Of a stretch of 64,000 nucleotides of DNA, positions 46,729-55,343 are shown piece after piece. Positions within the stretch are counted from its first letter, which is position 1. Each line of letters starts with the position of its first letter. The stretch is taken from positions 62,001 through 126,000 of the forward strand of contig NZ_JAUOEL010000003.1 in NCBI RefSeq assembly GCF_030540765.1, written 5' to 3'. The DNA is from Flavivirga jejuensis. Its GTDB lineage: Bacteria > Bacteroidota > Bacteroidia > Flavobacteriales > Flavobacteriaceae. The notes below the pieces were generated by a model. That model made no database searches and had not been told where the DNA came from. It saw only the letters and a list, made by a program, of their open reading frames with translations. The translations under genes and the position numbers were made by a program.

Positions 46729-48657
46729 TTAAAATTTCCATCTAACAAATGCTTCCATCGCTGCATAATGTGATAAGCCTAGTTGATCGTATAAATCTGC
46801 AGTTTCTTTATTTCTATCTTCGGCACGTTGCCAAAATTCTCTACTATCGGAGCCTTGAAATACCACGCCGTCCTTTTGCGATTGGTGTTTAAAAATACCT
46901 TTCCTCTTTTCAAGAACTTGATCGGGTCCCATAGGAACTGCCATTTCAATCTCGTCAATCCCCCATTCTTTCCATGCACCTCTATACAACCACACCCAAC
47001 AGTCTTTCATAAATGGTTTTTTCTTTAATTTTTTAACGGCTTCAAAAACGGCATCTAAACATACTTTATGCGTACCATGCGGGTCTGCTAAATCGCCTGC
47101 GGCATATATTTGATGTGGTTTTATTTTTTCAATAAGGTTTATAGTTATTTTAATATCTTCTTCACTTAAAGGTTTTTTATCAATAGCCCCCGTTTCATAA
47201 AAAGGGAGTTCCATAAAGTGGATTTGATTTTCTGGAATACCTACAAAACGACAGGTAGCTTGGGCTTCTCCTTTTCTTATGAGGCCTTTTATATACCTTA
47301 CTTCAGGAATATCTATTTCACTTACTTTTTTGTTTTCAAGAAATTTTATGGCTTTTTTATAAATGGTTTCTGCCTCTTTATTTTCTATTTCAAACTTGTT
47401 ATTATAATCACAAACAAAACTGGCAAATCGTAATGCTTCACTATCGTCAACCGCAATATTTCCAGAAGTTTGATACCCTACATGTACTTCATGCCCCTGC
47501 TCTTGTAATCGTTTGAAAGTGCCACCCATACTAATGATATCATCATCTGGATGCGGACTAAAAATCAGCACGCGTTTTTTTATAGGATCTGCACGCTCGG
47601 GTCTGTTACTATCATCCGCGTTGGGTTTGCCTCCAGGCCACCCTGTAATAGTATGCTGTACTTTATTGAAAATTTTTATGTTAATATTATAGGCTGGTCC
47701 CGAATCTGCTAACAAGTCACTCATGCCGTTTTCAATATAATCGGCATCGGTAAGCATTAATATGGGTTTCTTTATATGAAGTGCTAAACCCAGTACCGCT
47801 TTCCTGATTATTTTATCAGTCCATACAATTTCTTCAACTAACCAAGGGGTGTTAATTCTTGTCAATTTTGAAGAGGCTTCTTGATCAATGATAAAAGTGG
47901 CATTATTATGTTCTTGTAAAAACGAAGCAGGCACTTGGTTAGTAACAGGGCCTTCAACCGAGGCGTTAATAATTTTAGCTTTTCGTTCGCCCCAAGCCAT
48001 TAATATAACCCGTTTGGCTTCCATTATTTTTTTAACACCTAATGTAATAGCGGTTCTAGGAGTATTGCTCAATCCTCCAAAATCACCACTTGCTGCAACT
48101 CTTGTGATATGATCTAAGGCCACCAAACGTGTTTTAGAATTTTGCAAAGACCCCGATTCGTTGAATCCGATATGTCCATTGCCTCCAATGCCCAATATCT
48201 GTAAATCGATACCTCCAACAGCTTTAATTTTAGCTTCATATTGGTTACAATAATTAGCAATCTCTTCTTTTGGCAATGTTCCGTCTGGAATGTGAATGTT
48301 CTCTGGCAATATATCAACGTGATTGAACAGCAACTCTTTCATAAATCGCACATAACTATTTACAGAATCGGGTTCCATTGGGTAGTATTCATCCAAATTG
48401 AAAGACACTACATTTCTAAAACTCAGACCTTCTTCTTTATGCATGCGCACCAGTTCTGCATATAAACTTTTAGGAGAAGATCCTGTAGCTAAACCTAATA
48501 TACAAGGTTGTTTTTGTGCTTGTTTTACCCTAATAAGGTCAGCCATTTCTTTAGCTACCGCTTTTGATGCTGTAGATGAGTTTTCAAAAACTACGGTCTC
48601 GATCTTTTCGAACCTTTTTTCAAAACCTGTTGCGCTATCTATTGTACTTTTTAACAT
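46729..48657 (-). CDS. Glucosamine-6-phosphate deaminase fused to a PIG-L/LmbE domain
   Basis: 642 residues. Residues of about 15-260 are NagB (GLATGSSPKSLY, FNLDEYYPM, LGIGGNGHIGFNESG). Residues of about 365-642 are a PIG-L type deacetylase-like domain (FSPHPDDDIISMGGTF with the metal-binding HPDD, and DLADPHGTHK). The deaminase turns GlcN6P into fructose 6-phosphate. The second domain might remove the acetyl group first, so that one protein covers two steps (inference). This fusion is common in Bacteroidota. Gap of 17 bases to the transporter gene. Confidence 0.9.
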   Translation of the reverse strand: MLKSTIDSATGFEKRFEKIETVVFENSSTASKAVAKEMADLIRVKQAQKQPCILGLATGSSPKSLYAELVRMHKEEGLSFRNVVSFNLDEYYPMEPDSVNSYVRFMKELLFNHVDILPENIHIPDGTLPKEEIANYCNQYEAKIKAVGGIDLQILGIGGNGHIGFNESGSLQNSKTRLVALDHITRVAASGDFGGLSNTPRTAITLGVKKIMEAKRVILMAWGERKAKIINASVEGPVTNQVPASFLQEHNNATFIIDQEASSKLTRINTPWLVEEIVWTDKIIRKAVLGLALHIKKPILMLTDADYIENGMSDLLADSGPAYNINIKIFNKVQHTITGWPGGKPNADDSNRPERADPIKKRVLIFSPHPDDDIISMGGTFKRLQEQGHEVHVGYQTSGNIAVDDSEALRFASFVCDYNNKFEIENKEAETIYKKAIKFLENKKVSEIDIPEVRYIKGLIRKGEAQATCRFVGIPENQIHFMELPFYETGAIDKKPLSEEDIKITINLIEKIKPHQIYAAGDLADPHGTHKVCLDAVFEAVKKLKKKPFMKDCWVWLYRGAWKEWGIDEIEMAVPMGPDQVLEKRKGIFKHQSQKDGVVFQGSDSREFWQRAEDRNKETADLYDQLGLSHYAAMEAFVRWKF

Positions 48658-48674
48658 TACTTAATTTTCTTTTT

Positions 48675-50489
48675 TTATAAAATGGTTGCTTTGATTTTTT
48701 TCCAAACTTTTGTTAATAAAACACCAGAAATTGCAGTTACAACAGTGAGTGCCATGGCATAATTATAATCGCCATAAATCCAATATCCTGTGGCAAACAT
48801 GCAGCTATAAATTAACACACAACCGAGAAGCATGGCCAAAATACCAGAAGGAACGCTCCAGCCTTCACCAGAATCTACTAGTGTTATATTTTCGGCTTTG
48901 GCATCGTTAAGCACCTTAGTCCATCCTGGACCACCTGGTTGAATTTTTTTGTAAAAACTTTGAAGTACGTCCTTACTTTCTGGTTGTGTGATATAGGTTG
49001 CTATTAACCAAATTATTGTAGTGACTAAAACAACGAAGGGATATTCTAAATAGTCTTGGAAAATACCTGTTTCTGAATTAAAAAGATAAGCTCCAACAGG
49101 TGTTAATTTTAATAGTATTGAAATAATACCAGATGCAAACATCGCTGTAATTTCACTCCAAGCATTGATACGCCACCAAAACCAGCGTAAAATAAATATA
49201 AGTCCTGTACCAGCGCCAAAGACTAATAAAACTTCAAATAATTGTAAAGCATTTTGTAATAATAATGCTAATATGGCGCTAAACACCATTAGGATAACTG
49301 TTGAGATTCTACCAACGGCTACCAATCGTTTTTCTGAAGCGTCTGGATTGATTTGTTGTTTATAAAAATCGTAAACAATATAGGATGACCCCCAATTTAG
49401 TTGTGTTGAAATGGTACTCATATAGGCAGCAATTAAAGACGCCAGCACCAAACCAAGTAAGCCACTTGGTAATTTAGTAAGCATGGCAGAATACGCCAAA
49501 TCATGTCCTAATTTATCATTGGCTATATTAGGGAATGCTTCTTGAATACTTGCTAAATCTGGAAAGACTACTAACGATGCTAGTGCTACAAGAATCCATG
49601 GCCACGGACGTAATGCATAGTGCATAATATTAAAGAAAAAAGTAGCTCCTATGGCATGGTTTTCGTCTTTTGCTGCTAACATACGTTGTGCAATATACCC
49701 ACCACCACCAGGCTCGGCTCCTGGATACCAAGAACTCCACCATTGTACTGCTAAGGGTATAATTAATAAGGTTATTAATGCTTGTTTATCACTAAAATCT
49801 GGTAGTATAGACAACTTGCCTGCAACATGTTCGTTAGACATCATGGCTTCTATACCCCCTACTTCTGGTAAGTTTACTAAATAATAAGCTGCTCCAATAG
49901 CACCACCCATGGCCACAAAGAATAAAACAAAATCTGTATAGACCACGCCTTTAAAACCTCCCAACGCACTAAATACTACTGTAACAAGACCAGCACTAAT
50001 AACGGTTTGCCAGGGCTCTAACCCCAACATAATACCACCTATTTTAATGGCCGCCAGTGTTACTGCAGACATCGTAATCACATTGAAAATAACGCCTAAA
50101 TAAATGGCTCTGAATTTTCTTAAGAAAGTAGCAGGTTTACCACCGTATCTAAATTCGTAAAATTCGATATCGGTATTTACATTAGATTTACGCCATAATT
50201 TGGCATATACAAAAACGGTTAGCAATCCTGTTATTAAAAATGCCCACCATACCCAATTACCAGATACACCGTTAGTTCTAACAATATCGGTCACTAAATT
50301 TGGTGTATCTGTTGAAAAGGTTGTTGCCACCATAGAAACTCCTAATAACCACCAAGGCATCGTTCTGCCAGAAAGAAAAAACTCTGAGGTATTTTTACCC
50401 GATTTCTTGGAAACATAAATGCCTATAGACAGCGTTACTGTAAAAAACAGTATTATTAATGTGTAATCTAATGTGCTTAAGGACACCAT
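48675..50489 (-). CDS. Sodium:solute symporter (SSS family)
   Basis: 604 residues, about 14 hydrophobic segments. SSS motifs: FFLSGRTMPWWLLGVSMVATTFSTDTPNL, FKGVVYTDFVLFFVAMGGAIGAA, GSSYIVYDFYKQQINPDASEK. Probably brings the monosaccharide released in the periplasm across the inner membrane, in place of an MFS permease. Four bases separate it from the epimerase relic upstream. Confidence 0.92.
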   Translation of the reverse strand: MVSLSTLDYTLIILFFTVTLSIGIYVSKKSGKNTSEFFLSGRTMPWWLLGVSMVATTFSTDTPNLVTDIVRTNGVSGNWVWWAFLITGLLTVFVYAKLWRKSNVNTDIEFYEFRYGGKPATFLRKFRAIYLGVIFNVITMSAVTLAAIKIGGIMLGLEPWQTVISAGLVTVVFSALGGFKGVVYTDFVLFFVAMGGAIGAAYYLVNLPEVGGIEAMMSNEHVAGKLSILPDFSDKQALITLLIIPLAVQWWSSWYPGAEPGGGGYIAQRMLAAKDENHAIGATFFFNIMHYALRPWPWILVALASLVVFPDLASIQEAFPNIANDKLGHDLAYSAMLTKLPSGLLGLVLASLIAAYMSTISTQLNWGSSYIVYDFYKQQINPDASEKRLVAVGRISTVILMVFSAILALLLQNALQLFEVLLVFGAGTGLIFILRWFWWRINAWSEITAMFASGIISILLKLTPVGAYLFNSETGIFQDYLEYPFVVLVTTIIWLIATYITQPESKDVLQSFYKKIQPGGPGWTKVLNDAKAENITLVDSGEGWSVPSGILAMLLGCVLIYSCMFATGYWIYGDYNYAMALTVVTAISGVLLTKVWKKIKATIL

Positions 50490-50493
50490 ATTT

Positions 50494-50727
50494 TTATTGC
50501 TTTATTATTAATTGGTTATAACTAATGGTTGCTTCCAGACCTTGTTGCTGTAATGTATAATCTGGTTTAAAACCTAATTCTTTAAACTTTTTTGAACTTG
50601 TTATGGCATGTTTTATAACTCCATAAATTATTAGAGAGGTATCTAAAAAAACTTGATTATGTAAAGTCTCTGTTATATGGCTTCTTATAAAACCAGTATC
50701 TCCTGTAATAATATATTTCGTCATCAT
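50494..50727 (-). pseudogene. Remnant of an NAD-dependent sugar epimerase with internal deletion
   Basis: A 77-residue frame. Residues 1-22 (MMTKYIITGDTGFIRSHITETL) match the N-terminus of NAD-dependent epimerases, but the glycine motif GGAGFIGSH is damaged to GDTGFIRSH. Residues of about 42-73 (ITSSKKFKELGFKPDYTLQQ, LEATISYNQ) match the C-terminus. The roughly 230 residues between are gone, in frame. Spacing of 10 and 4 bases to its neighbours shows it once was a normal member of the operon. Confidence 0.8.
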
Positions 50728-50737
50728 TATTTTATTA

Positions 50738-51640
50738 TCAATTATGTTTTAATACTGCATTCACTGCCAAACCCCAATCTAAATTGACAAAATGCTTTTT
50801 TAAATATTCTTTTACTGCAACGATATCTTCCTTTGCTGTTAAATCTGGTACATGCTCTGCAAAGGGAATTCCTTTTACGTCTTTAGGATACTCTTTTACG
50901 ACATTCAACAGCACTGTAGGCAACTCTTTTTCATCTCTTTCTGGATGTACGGGACAATCTTTTAAATATTGATATAACACATCTCCCTGAAACTTAAAAG
51001 CGTTCATACTAACTCTTACTTTTCCTTCTGCGTCTTTGGATTTACTAACCGTGTTTGGTTCTGGTTTTTCAATAATGTCTATGAGATGATTTTCATTATC
51101 TAATATTGCAATGGCAAAACGTGAAATACGTTCTGAAGGAAACTCTAACGAATCACGATCATAACTTATAAAAGCATTCGGACTTTTAGTCGTTCTTAAA
51201 GCATGTAATGCTTCTGTCGAATATAAGTTGTCACTATTACAAACGGTATAAAACTCAGAATTCAATTCTGGGTATTGTTCTACGGCCTGGAATAATGCAT
51301 CTGCTGTACCAAATGGTTTCACTCTCTCTTTAGGGATATACTGTACTGCAAAAGAGATATTTAGCCCATGAAAATCATTATTCTTTTTCTTATTACCATA
51401 GAATTCTTGAAAAAGGGATCCGTTTTCACTAATAATTATGTATACATTTTTATAGCCTGCTTCTTTTGCATTATATAATAAATAGTCTAATAACGGCCTC
51501 CCTTCTGGGCCTACGCCTATTAAACCTTTACTTCTTTTGTTAGCTTGCTCAACTTCCTCTTCTGTTAAATTTTTAGCATCTGTTTGCTTTTTCATTCGGG
51601 ATGAAGCGCCTCCTGCTAATATGATTAAATTAGTATGCAT
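50738..51640 (-). CDS. Sugar-1-phosphate nucleotidyltransferase
   Basis: 300 residues of the NTP_transferase fold: LIILAGGASSRMKK at the start (nucleotide-binding loop), GRPLLDYLLYNAKEAGYKNVYIII, PFGTADALFQAV, TVCNSDNLYS, and DIIEKPEPNT. It begins one base after the stop of the GHMP kinase, so the pair is translationally linked. Expected to convert the sugar 1-phosphate to a nucleotide sugar. Which sugar is not readable. Confidence 0.85.
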   Translation of the reverse strand: MHTNLIILAGGASSRMKKQTDAKNLTEEEVEQANKRSKGLIGVGPEGRPLLDYLLYNAKEAGYKNVYIIISENGSLFQEFYGNKKKNNDFHGLNISFAVQYIPKERVKPFGTADALFQAVEQYPELNSEFYTVCNSDNLYSTEALHALRTTKSPNAFISYDRDSLEFPSERISRFAIAILDNENHLIDIIEKPEPNTVSKSKDAEGKVRVSMNAFKFQGDVLYQYLKDCPVHPERDEKELPTVLLNVVKEYPKDVKGIPFAEHVPDLTAKEDIVAVKEYLKKHFVNLDWGLAVNAVLKHN

Positions 51641-51641
51641 A

Positions 51642-52742
51642 TTATACGTTTACCTTTTTAGTTGTGTTTATTATTCTTGCGCCAGGATCTACCGATACTT
51701 GATACGCATCTTTTCCTCCAGCATTTTTAATACCTTCTATAATTTGTTGTTCTTTACCTTGTGGCGCTAAAGCAACAATACTACCACCGCCGCCAGAACC
51801 AACTATTTTAGCTCCTAACGCACCAGCACCTAATGCTCCTTCTATCATAGCATCAATAGTTGGAACTGTAATTTTTAAAGCATTTTTTAAGATATTATGA
51901 TGTTCGGTCATTAAGGCTCCTAGCTTCTTGAAATCTGGATACTCTTTTTTAAATTCAACCAAAGCTTTTCTTGTGATATCATGATTTATAACAGCAGCAT
52001 GAAAATAGGGTTGTAAAGTATCTGGTATGTAGTTCAAATACTTTTTTAAATCTTCTCTTTTTGCCTTTTTTATATCAAAGTCTTTAATTTCTTTTTTTAC
52101 ACAGAAAATAGCTTCCCAAGCTTTTTCTCTTAATTTACTTAAAAGTCCTACGGTTTCTTTAGGGATTCCAGACTCACCAATTATAAGACCTTCTAAAGGG
52201 CTGTTAATTATTTCATATGAAAAATTATCTCCCGTTTCTACATAAACAATATTACCTAAGCCGATACTGTATTGATCCATTTTACCTCCTGGTGCTCCTT
52301 GTTCTAAAACTTCACCCTCATAGGCCATTTGAGATATAAATTCAGGGGTTACATCTGCAGTAACTCCATAGGCTTCGATTAAAAAGTACACCCACGAAAC
52401 AACAACAGCAGACGAACTTGAAGTTCCTGCATTAATTGGTAAGGTTCCTATTATTTCAATATCGTAACCTTTATTAGGAATACAACCATGCCGCTTTAAA
52501 ACTCTAAGAGCATATAACAAATGATCTCCTTTAGAAATCGTCGTTGTATCATCATCAATATGTATTATTCGCTTTTCATTAATATCTGGTGTGTTGATAT
52601 TTAATGTTCGTCCGCCATTTTCAGTAGCTGTTAATTTTATATTAAGACTTATGGCACAGGCTATTATTGGCAAACCTAAATAATCCTGATGGTCTCCAAA
52701 TAAGCATGTTCTTCCTGGCGCTATTGATATAATTTCTTTCAT
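51642..52742 (-). CDS. GHMP-family sugar kinase
   Basis: 366 residues. Motif 1 APGRTCLFGDHQDYLGLPII (galactokinase-like), motif 2 LPINAGTSSSSAVVVSW (ATP loop), a substrate region QGAPGGKMDQYSIGLG, and motif 3 KIVGSGGGGSIVALAP. Phosphorylates a sugar at C1. First gene of the long minus-strand operon and divergent from a LacI regulator. Given the GH109, NagB and mutase genes, an N-acetylhexosamine is a plausible substrate, but a neutral sugar such as galactose or fucose cannot be excluded. Confidence 0.87.
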   Translation of the reverse strand: MKEIISIAPGRTCLFGDHQDYLGLPIIACAISLNIKLTATENGGRTLNINTPDINEKRIIHIDDDTTTISKGDHLLYALRVLKRHGCIPNKGYDIEIIGTLPINAGTSSSSAVVVSWVYFLIEAYGVTADVTPEFISQMAYEGEVLEQGAPGGKMDQYSIGLGNIVYVETGDNFSYEIINSPLEGLIIGESGIPKETVGLLSKLREKAWEAIFCVKKEIKDFDIKKAKREDLKKYLNYIPDTLQPYFHAAVINHDITRKALVEFKKEYPDFKKLGALMTEHHNILKNALKITVPTIDAMIEGALGAGALGAKIVGSGGGGSIVALAPQGKEQQIIEGIKNAGGKDAYQVSVDPGARIINTTKKVNV

Positions 52743-52870
52743 TTAAATTGGAACAATTTTGATTTTAAAACAGATGTTAACATTACTTTTTTGTTAATAA
52801 ATCATCCTTTTTAGTTGTTATTATGTGCCGAATGTATTTATTTATTTTCAATAAAAAAAGGAAAACACAC

Positions 52871-52917
52871 AAAAATGTGCTCGAACACACAAAAATAATG
52901 TTATCGAGCACATTTTT
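52871..52917. promoter_or_regulatory. Inverted repeat, probable operator for the divergent LacI regulator
   Basis: A perfect 14-bp inverted repeat AAAAATGTGCTCGA / TCGAGCACATTTTT around 19 bases, 38 bases before the regulator start. GTGCTCGAACAC inside is itself a near-palindrome with the central pattern of LacI operators, and ACACACAAAAAT is directly repeated. It may control both this gene and the PUL operon starting at 52742. Confidence 0.65.
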
Positions 52918-52954
52918 TGTAATGTTACTCTTAAGTTTTATATATTTGCTCTAT

Positions 52955-53998
52955 ATGAAAACATATACTATTAAAGATATTGCCAAATTAGCTGGCGTTT
53001 CAAAAGGAACAGTAGACAGAGTAATACATAAAAGGGGGAAAGTTTCTCAAAAAGCTTTTGATGCCGTTACAAAATTACTAGAGGAAATTGATTATCAGCC
53101 CAATCCCATGGCTAGAAATCTAAAAAACAATAAAATTTATGACATTTGTCTGGTGCTTCCTAATCCTGAGGAAGATAGTTTTTGGGAACCTTGTATCTTA
53201 GGAGCTAATCAAGCCATTGAAGAATTCAAATCTTTTGGAGTAAATATTAAATTGTTTTTTTACAGTCCAACAAGCACCAAATCTTTCCAAGATGTTAACA
53301 ACAAAGTCTTAAAATTAAAGCCAGATGCTGTTTTACTAACCCCCCTATTCTATAAAGAAAGTGTAAGTGTTGCTAAAAATTATCAATTGGCTGGTATTAT
53401 AGTGAGTATTTTTAACAATCAAATAGATTCGAAGCAAGTGGTTAGTTTCGTTGGCCAGAACTTATTTCAAAGTGGTAGAGTTGCTGCTCAATTAATGCAT
53501 ATGATTGTTCCTGAAAAATCTGAAGTCGTTATTGTTCATATTGATGAGACATTCAATAATGCCATACATATGCAACAAAAAGAAAAAGGATTTAGAGATT
53601 ATTTTGGCGAATTTAGAGGCACAAACAATAATGTGTCGGTACTTAGTGTAAAGCAAGAAAACCTTTATCAGTCACTTATAGAGTTTTTAAAATCTAATCA
53701 AAATATTTCTGGGATTTTTGTAACCACATCTAAGGCTTATAAAGTCGTAGAAATTCTTCAGCAGAACAATTTCAAAAACATTAAACTTATTGGCTACGAT
53801 TTATTAACTGAAAATATTGATTTATTAAAAAGCAATATTATATCATTTTTAATTCACCAAAGCCCCAAAACACAAACTTATCTCGGATTAACTTATTTAG
53901 TTGAGCATTTCCTTTTTAAGAAAGAAATTCCTAGCAAAAAGCTGTTACCTATAGATATCGTAAATTCTGAAAATTTGGGTTCTTATTTAGAAAATTAA
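52955..53998 (+). CDS. LacI-family transcriptional regulator of the amino-sugar PUL
   Basis: 347 residues from ATG 52955 (MKTYTIKDIAKLAGVSKGTVDRV). A frame extending to 52823 is open but its first 44 residues are hydrophobic, unlike the family, and overlap the operator-like inverted repeat. HTH at about 5-25, hinge YQPNPMARNLKNNK, then a periplasmic-binding-protein-like domain with LVLPNPEEDSFWEPCILGANQA. Divergent from the GHMP kinase operon, so a regulator of it. Overlaps the convergent next gene by four bases. Confidence 0.9.
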   Translation: MKTYTIKDIAKLAGVSKGTVDRVIHKRGKVSQKAFDAVTKLLEEIDYQPNPMARNLKNNKIYDICLVLPNPEEDSFWEPCILGANQAIEEFKSFGVNIKLFFYSPTSTKSFQDVNNKVLKLKPDAVLLTPLFYKESVSVAKNYQLAGIIVSIFNNQIDSKQVVSFVGQNLFQSGRVAAQLMHMIVPEKSEVVIVHIDETFNNAIHMQQKEKGFRDYFGEFRGTNNNVSVLSVKQENLYQSLIEFLKSNQNISGIFVTTSKAYKVVEILQQNNFKNIKLIGYDLLTENIDLLKSNIISFLIHQSPKTQTYLGLTYLVEHFLFKKEIPSKKLLPIDIVNSENLGSYLEN

Positions 53999-54636
53999 TT
54001 ATCGACAAGTTTTAATACTCCAAATGAGTCAGGTATATGAAAATTTGGAGTTTCTGTTTTTGGATCAACCCAAGTTATCCAGACAGGTTTATAGGTCGAA
54101 TCATTTTGTTTATAATATTTTGCTCTGTAAATCCCAGTTTCTATCGTTTGATTATTTATTAAATTTAAGGATTTCAAAGATGTCATACTTATTTTACCTT
54201 CTACAGTAAACCTTTTATTATTAGAATTAGATTTTACAATCAAATCCTGTTTTGGCCAATCCCAATCAAAATTAAAATCTTTATTTGGAAAGGCTTTAAA
54301 ATCCATAATTCTTGGAGTTGGATCTATTTCCAAACAATAATATGGTGTAAGAGATGGATTTATTCTAAAAAAGAGCTCTACTCTATCTGAAACATTTATA
54401 CTATTAAAACCAGTGTCTGTATTATCTATATGTATGGTATCATCAAAAACATGAAAACAAAAAAACAAATAATCTTCATCCCACAAAGCTTTAAATTCTG
54501 TTCTAGCTTCTTTTTTGTTTTCCCAAGGTGAGCTAAAATCTGTTAAAACATGAGCGTTATCCCAAAGATTAGAATCGCCTTTCCCTGTAATAATTAATTG
54601 CTTAGTTGGTATTGAATTTACATTATATATTTTCAT
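53995..54636 (-). CDS. CBM9-like/DOMON domain protein without signal peptide
   Basis: 213 residues that form a single carbohydrate-binding family 9-like fold: DSNLWDNAHVLTDFSSPWENKKEARTEFKALWDEDYLFFCFHVFDDTIH, DRVELFFRIN, YYCLEIDPTPRIMDFKA, IPDSFGVLKLV. The usual signal peptide is absent, so the protein seems cytoplasmic, or the start is misplaced (no better start is visible). Convergent with and overlapping the LacI gene. Presumably binds or senses a glycan fragment for this PUL. Confidence 0.78.
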   Translation of the reverse strand: MKIYNVNSIPTKQLIITGKGDSNLWDNAHVLTDFSSPWENKKEARTEFKALWDEDYLFFCFHVFDDTIHIDNTDTGFNSINVSDRVELFFRINPSLTPYYCLEIDPTPRIMDFKAFPNKDFNFDWDWPKQDLIVKSNSNNKRFTVEGKISMTSLKSLNLINNQTIETGIYRAKYYKQNDSTYKPVWITWVDPKTETPNFHIPDSFGVLKLVDN

Positions 54637-54887
54637 CTTCTCTTATAAAATTCCTAAAATAAGATATCCTTTTCGAAGCTTATTGTAGAAGTGTTTTAAT
54701 TTTTTCAATTGGCCACAAAATAGCTAATAATTTTATTCTAGATGGATGTCTTCTGTTAAATTTGAATTTTTTGAGTTAAAAACAAAAGTTGCATTCCATG
54801 ATAAAGAGAATAAAAAAATTCTTAAAATTGACTGTACCAGCCTTTGCCTGTAGGCAGGCACTCAATGTCTTTAAGTTAAGGCTAAAA

Positions 54888-55160
54888 TGTCAGTCTGAGA
54901 TGTGTGTTAAAAATTTTAACTAGCGGATGAAATGATGTAATTGGGATGTCATTCAGGAGGTACGACTTAAGAATCTTTAGAGATTAATTATATAGATTCT
55001 TCGCTGTGCTCCGAATGACAAACGATTGTAAATTAATCATTTATAAAATTCGTCAATGGTAACGCAATCGAAGACCTTATAACCATAGTTTTTAATAGCA
55101 TTTCGACTACGCTCACAGACAATTGAGGTGCTAAAAACTCTTAACTTAAAGACATTGAGC
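54888..55160. repeat. Dispersed repeat family R1, copy e
   Basis: TTTTAACTAGCGGATGAAATGA, the GATGTCATTCAGGAGGTACGACTTAAGAATC stretch and a damaged hairpin ending AGATTCTTCGCTG; then TTAACTTAAAGACATTGAG. Between 54637 and 55343 no gene is seen. Confidence 0.65.
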
Positions 55161-55343
55161 CCCGAGACAGAGCCTAGAAAAATTCTTTTCGATAAAAGGC
55201 TGAACACATATCGGTTTCAATGACTCTTTCTACTTTATTAATGTTTTATTAACGAAAAAATAATCCTACATATTATAGTATAAAACTTACATTTTATTTA
55301 AAAAAAGTAATATATTAGCTACAACAAATAAATAATAAGTATA

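Noticed and set aside
46713-46766. Longer start for the mutase gene
   Set aside because: It overlaps the end of the NagB fusion gene and adds 18 residues unlike the family; the ATG at 46712 fits better.
52823-52954. N-terminal extension of the PUL LacI regulator
   Set aside because: The extra 44 residues are hydrophobic and cover the operator-like inverted repeat; the HTH begins just after ATG 52955.
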